7,250 nt of DNA, taken from positions 1 to 7,250 of the forward strand of contig CATNEU010000074.1 in the NCBI GenBank assembly GCA_950097605.1, read 5' to 3'. The notes under the pieces were generated by a model. It did not search any database. It was given only the letters and a program-made list of their open reading frames with translations, and was not told the DNA's origin. The position numbers were made by a program, and so were the translations under genes. This DNA comes from an uncultured Oscillospiraceae bacterium. Lineage in GTDB: Bacteria > Bacillota > Clostridia > Oscillospirales > Ruminococcaceae. This document shows positions 6,661 to 7,250 of the stretch, one piece after another (positions within the stretch are counted from its first letter, which is position 1; every line of letters starts with the position of its first letter).

Positions 6661-7250
6661 ATGGATATCCAAAATGTTGAAACCCTGCTGCGCGAGGTGA
6701 TCGAGTCGGGCGCGCTCAAAAAGCTGGTTCTCAGCAAGAGTTCGGACAAATCGGTCAAAAAGCTCGAAGCGCGGCTCGTCTCGATCGCGGACAACGTCAA
6801 GGTGCAGTGTACGCGGTACGCGGCGGACAACAAGGCATTGCACGAAAACTTGTCTGTGGAACAAGCGCCCGGCAGATTGTCGGCGCTGTTTCAAACCACC
6901 TTTGCCCAGTGCAACCTGCTCACAACCTGCGGCGACTGCGAATGGAAGCGCAGCAAAAAGGGCGCGATTCACAGCGCGGGCCGCATCCAGGGCCTGGAGA
7001 GCGCACAGCCCGCCGTGCAGGCGCACAACCGCGCGAAGCGGTATCTACTGCCGGAGAATCAGCCGGTGCCGTTTCTGGTCGCGCTCGGCGTGACCGATAA
7101 AGACGGCCGGGTGTTTGATAAAAAGCGCGCGAAGTTTGTGCAGATCAACCGGTTTTTAGAGATGGTGCGGGACGCGGCGGACAGCCTGCCTGCCGCGGGG
7201 ACGCTGCGCATCATTGACCTCTGCTGCGGCAAGAGCTACTTGACGTTTGC
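6661..7250 (+). CDS. Class I SAM-dependent methyltransferase (Methyltransf_32-like), N-terminal part
   Basis: The first 196 residues of a gene that continues past the right edge with no stop in frame. The SAM-binding motif I is visible as IIDLCCGKSYLTF (184-196), the family's usual form being DFGCGKSYLTFA. Before it come two other family signatures, HNRAKRYLLPE (122-132) and FVQINRFLE (159-167), with PFLVALGVTDKDGRVFDKKRAKF between them. HENL (61-64) and four Cys in about 84-93 (C84, C90, C93) and C50 lie in the N-terminal extension. These match a conserved bacterial family related to the Methyltransf_32 domain of eukaryotic METTL25-like proteins; the substrate is not established to my knowledge, and RNA or protein are both possible. 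Family members are near 390-400 residues, so about half is missing. The ATG has AAGGAG (6643-6648) 12 nt upstream, a slightly long spacing. It is probably co-transcribed with polC. Confidence 0.88.
   Translation, partial: MDIQNVETLLREVIESGALKKLVLSKSSDKSVKKLEARLVSIADNVKVQCTRYAADNKALHENLSVEQAPGRLSALFQTTFAQCNLLTTCGDCEWKRSKKGAIHSAGRIQGLESAQPAVQAHNRAKRYLLPENQPVPFLVALGVTDKDGRVFDKKRAKFVQINRFLEMVRDAADSLPAAGTLRIIDLCCGKSYLTF

Overview
The window looks like part of a Clostridia-type Bacillota chromosome. Two features point there. One is a PolC-type replicative polymerase, with a DEDDh exonuclease inserted in its PHP domain, a form found in Bacillota and their relatives. The other is the order rseP-ispG-polC, which is familiar from clostridial genomes. 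Coding GC content is fairly high by eye, about 55-60%, which would suit an Oscillospiraceae/Ruminococcaceae-like gut anaerobe. That finer placement is inference.

Layout: (1) positions 2-316 hold the C-terminal end of a site-2 membrane protease (RseP family). (2) A complete ispG (323-1372) follows 6 bp later, with its ribosome binding site inside the end of rseP, so the two are probably co-transcribed. A strong intrinsic terminator (1376-1412) closes this unit. (3) Positions 1413-2172 hold no convincing gene. They contain a large imperfect inverted repeat (1485-2017), flanked on each side by one further copy of its terminal core, giving four copies in a nested > > < < order. An AT-rich hairpin lies at 2135-2161. 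(4) Positions 2173-2247 look like the control region of polC: an extended -10 promoter, a 16-bp dyad over the expected transcription start, and a leader hairpin holding the best purine-rich ribosome-binding-like sequence. (5) polC (2273-6616) is complete and appears to have all catalytic residues. (6) A SAM-dependent methyltransferase gene begins at 6661 and runs off the right edge. No terminator is visible in the 44-bp gap, so it is probably co-transcribed with polC.

The genes are housekeeping: envelope proteolysis, isoprenoid precursor synthesis by the MEP pathway, and chromosome replication. The most unusual part is the repeat-rich spacer between ispG and polC. It resembles a non-autonomous, miniature-type repeat element with strong RNA-folding potential. 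I see no transposase, CRISPR array, tRNA or rRNA. I also see no convincing new multi-gene system.
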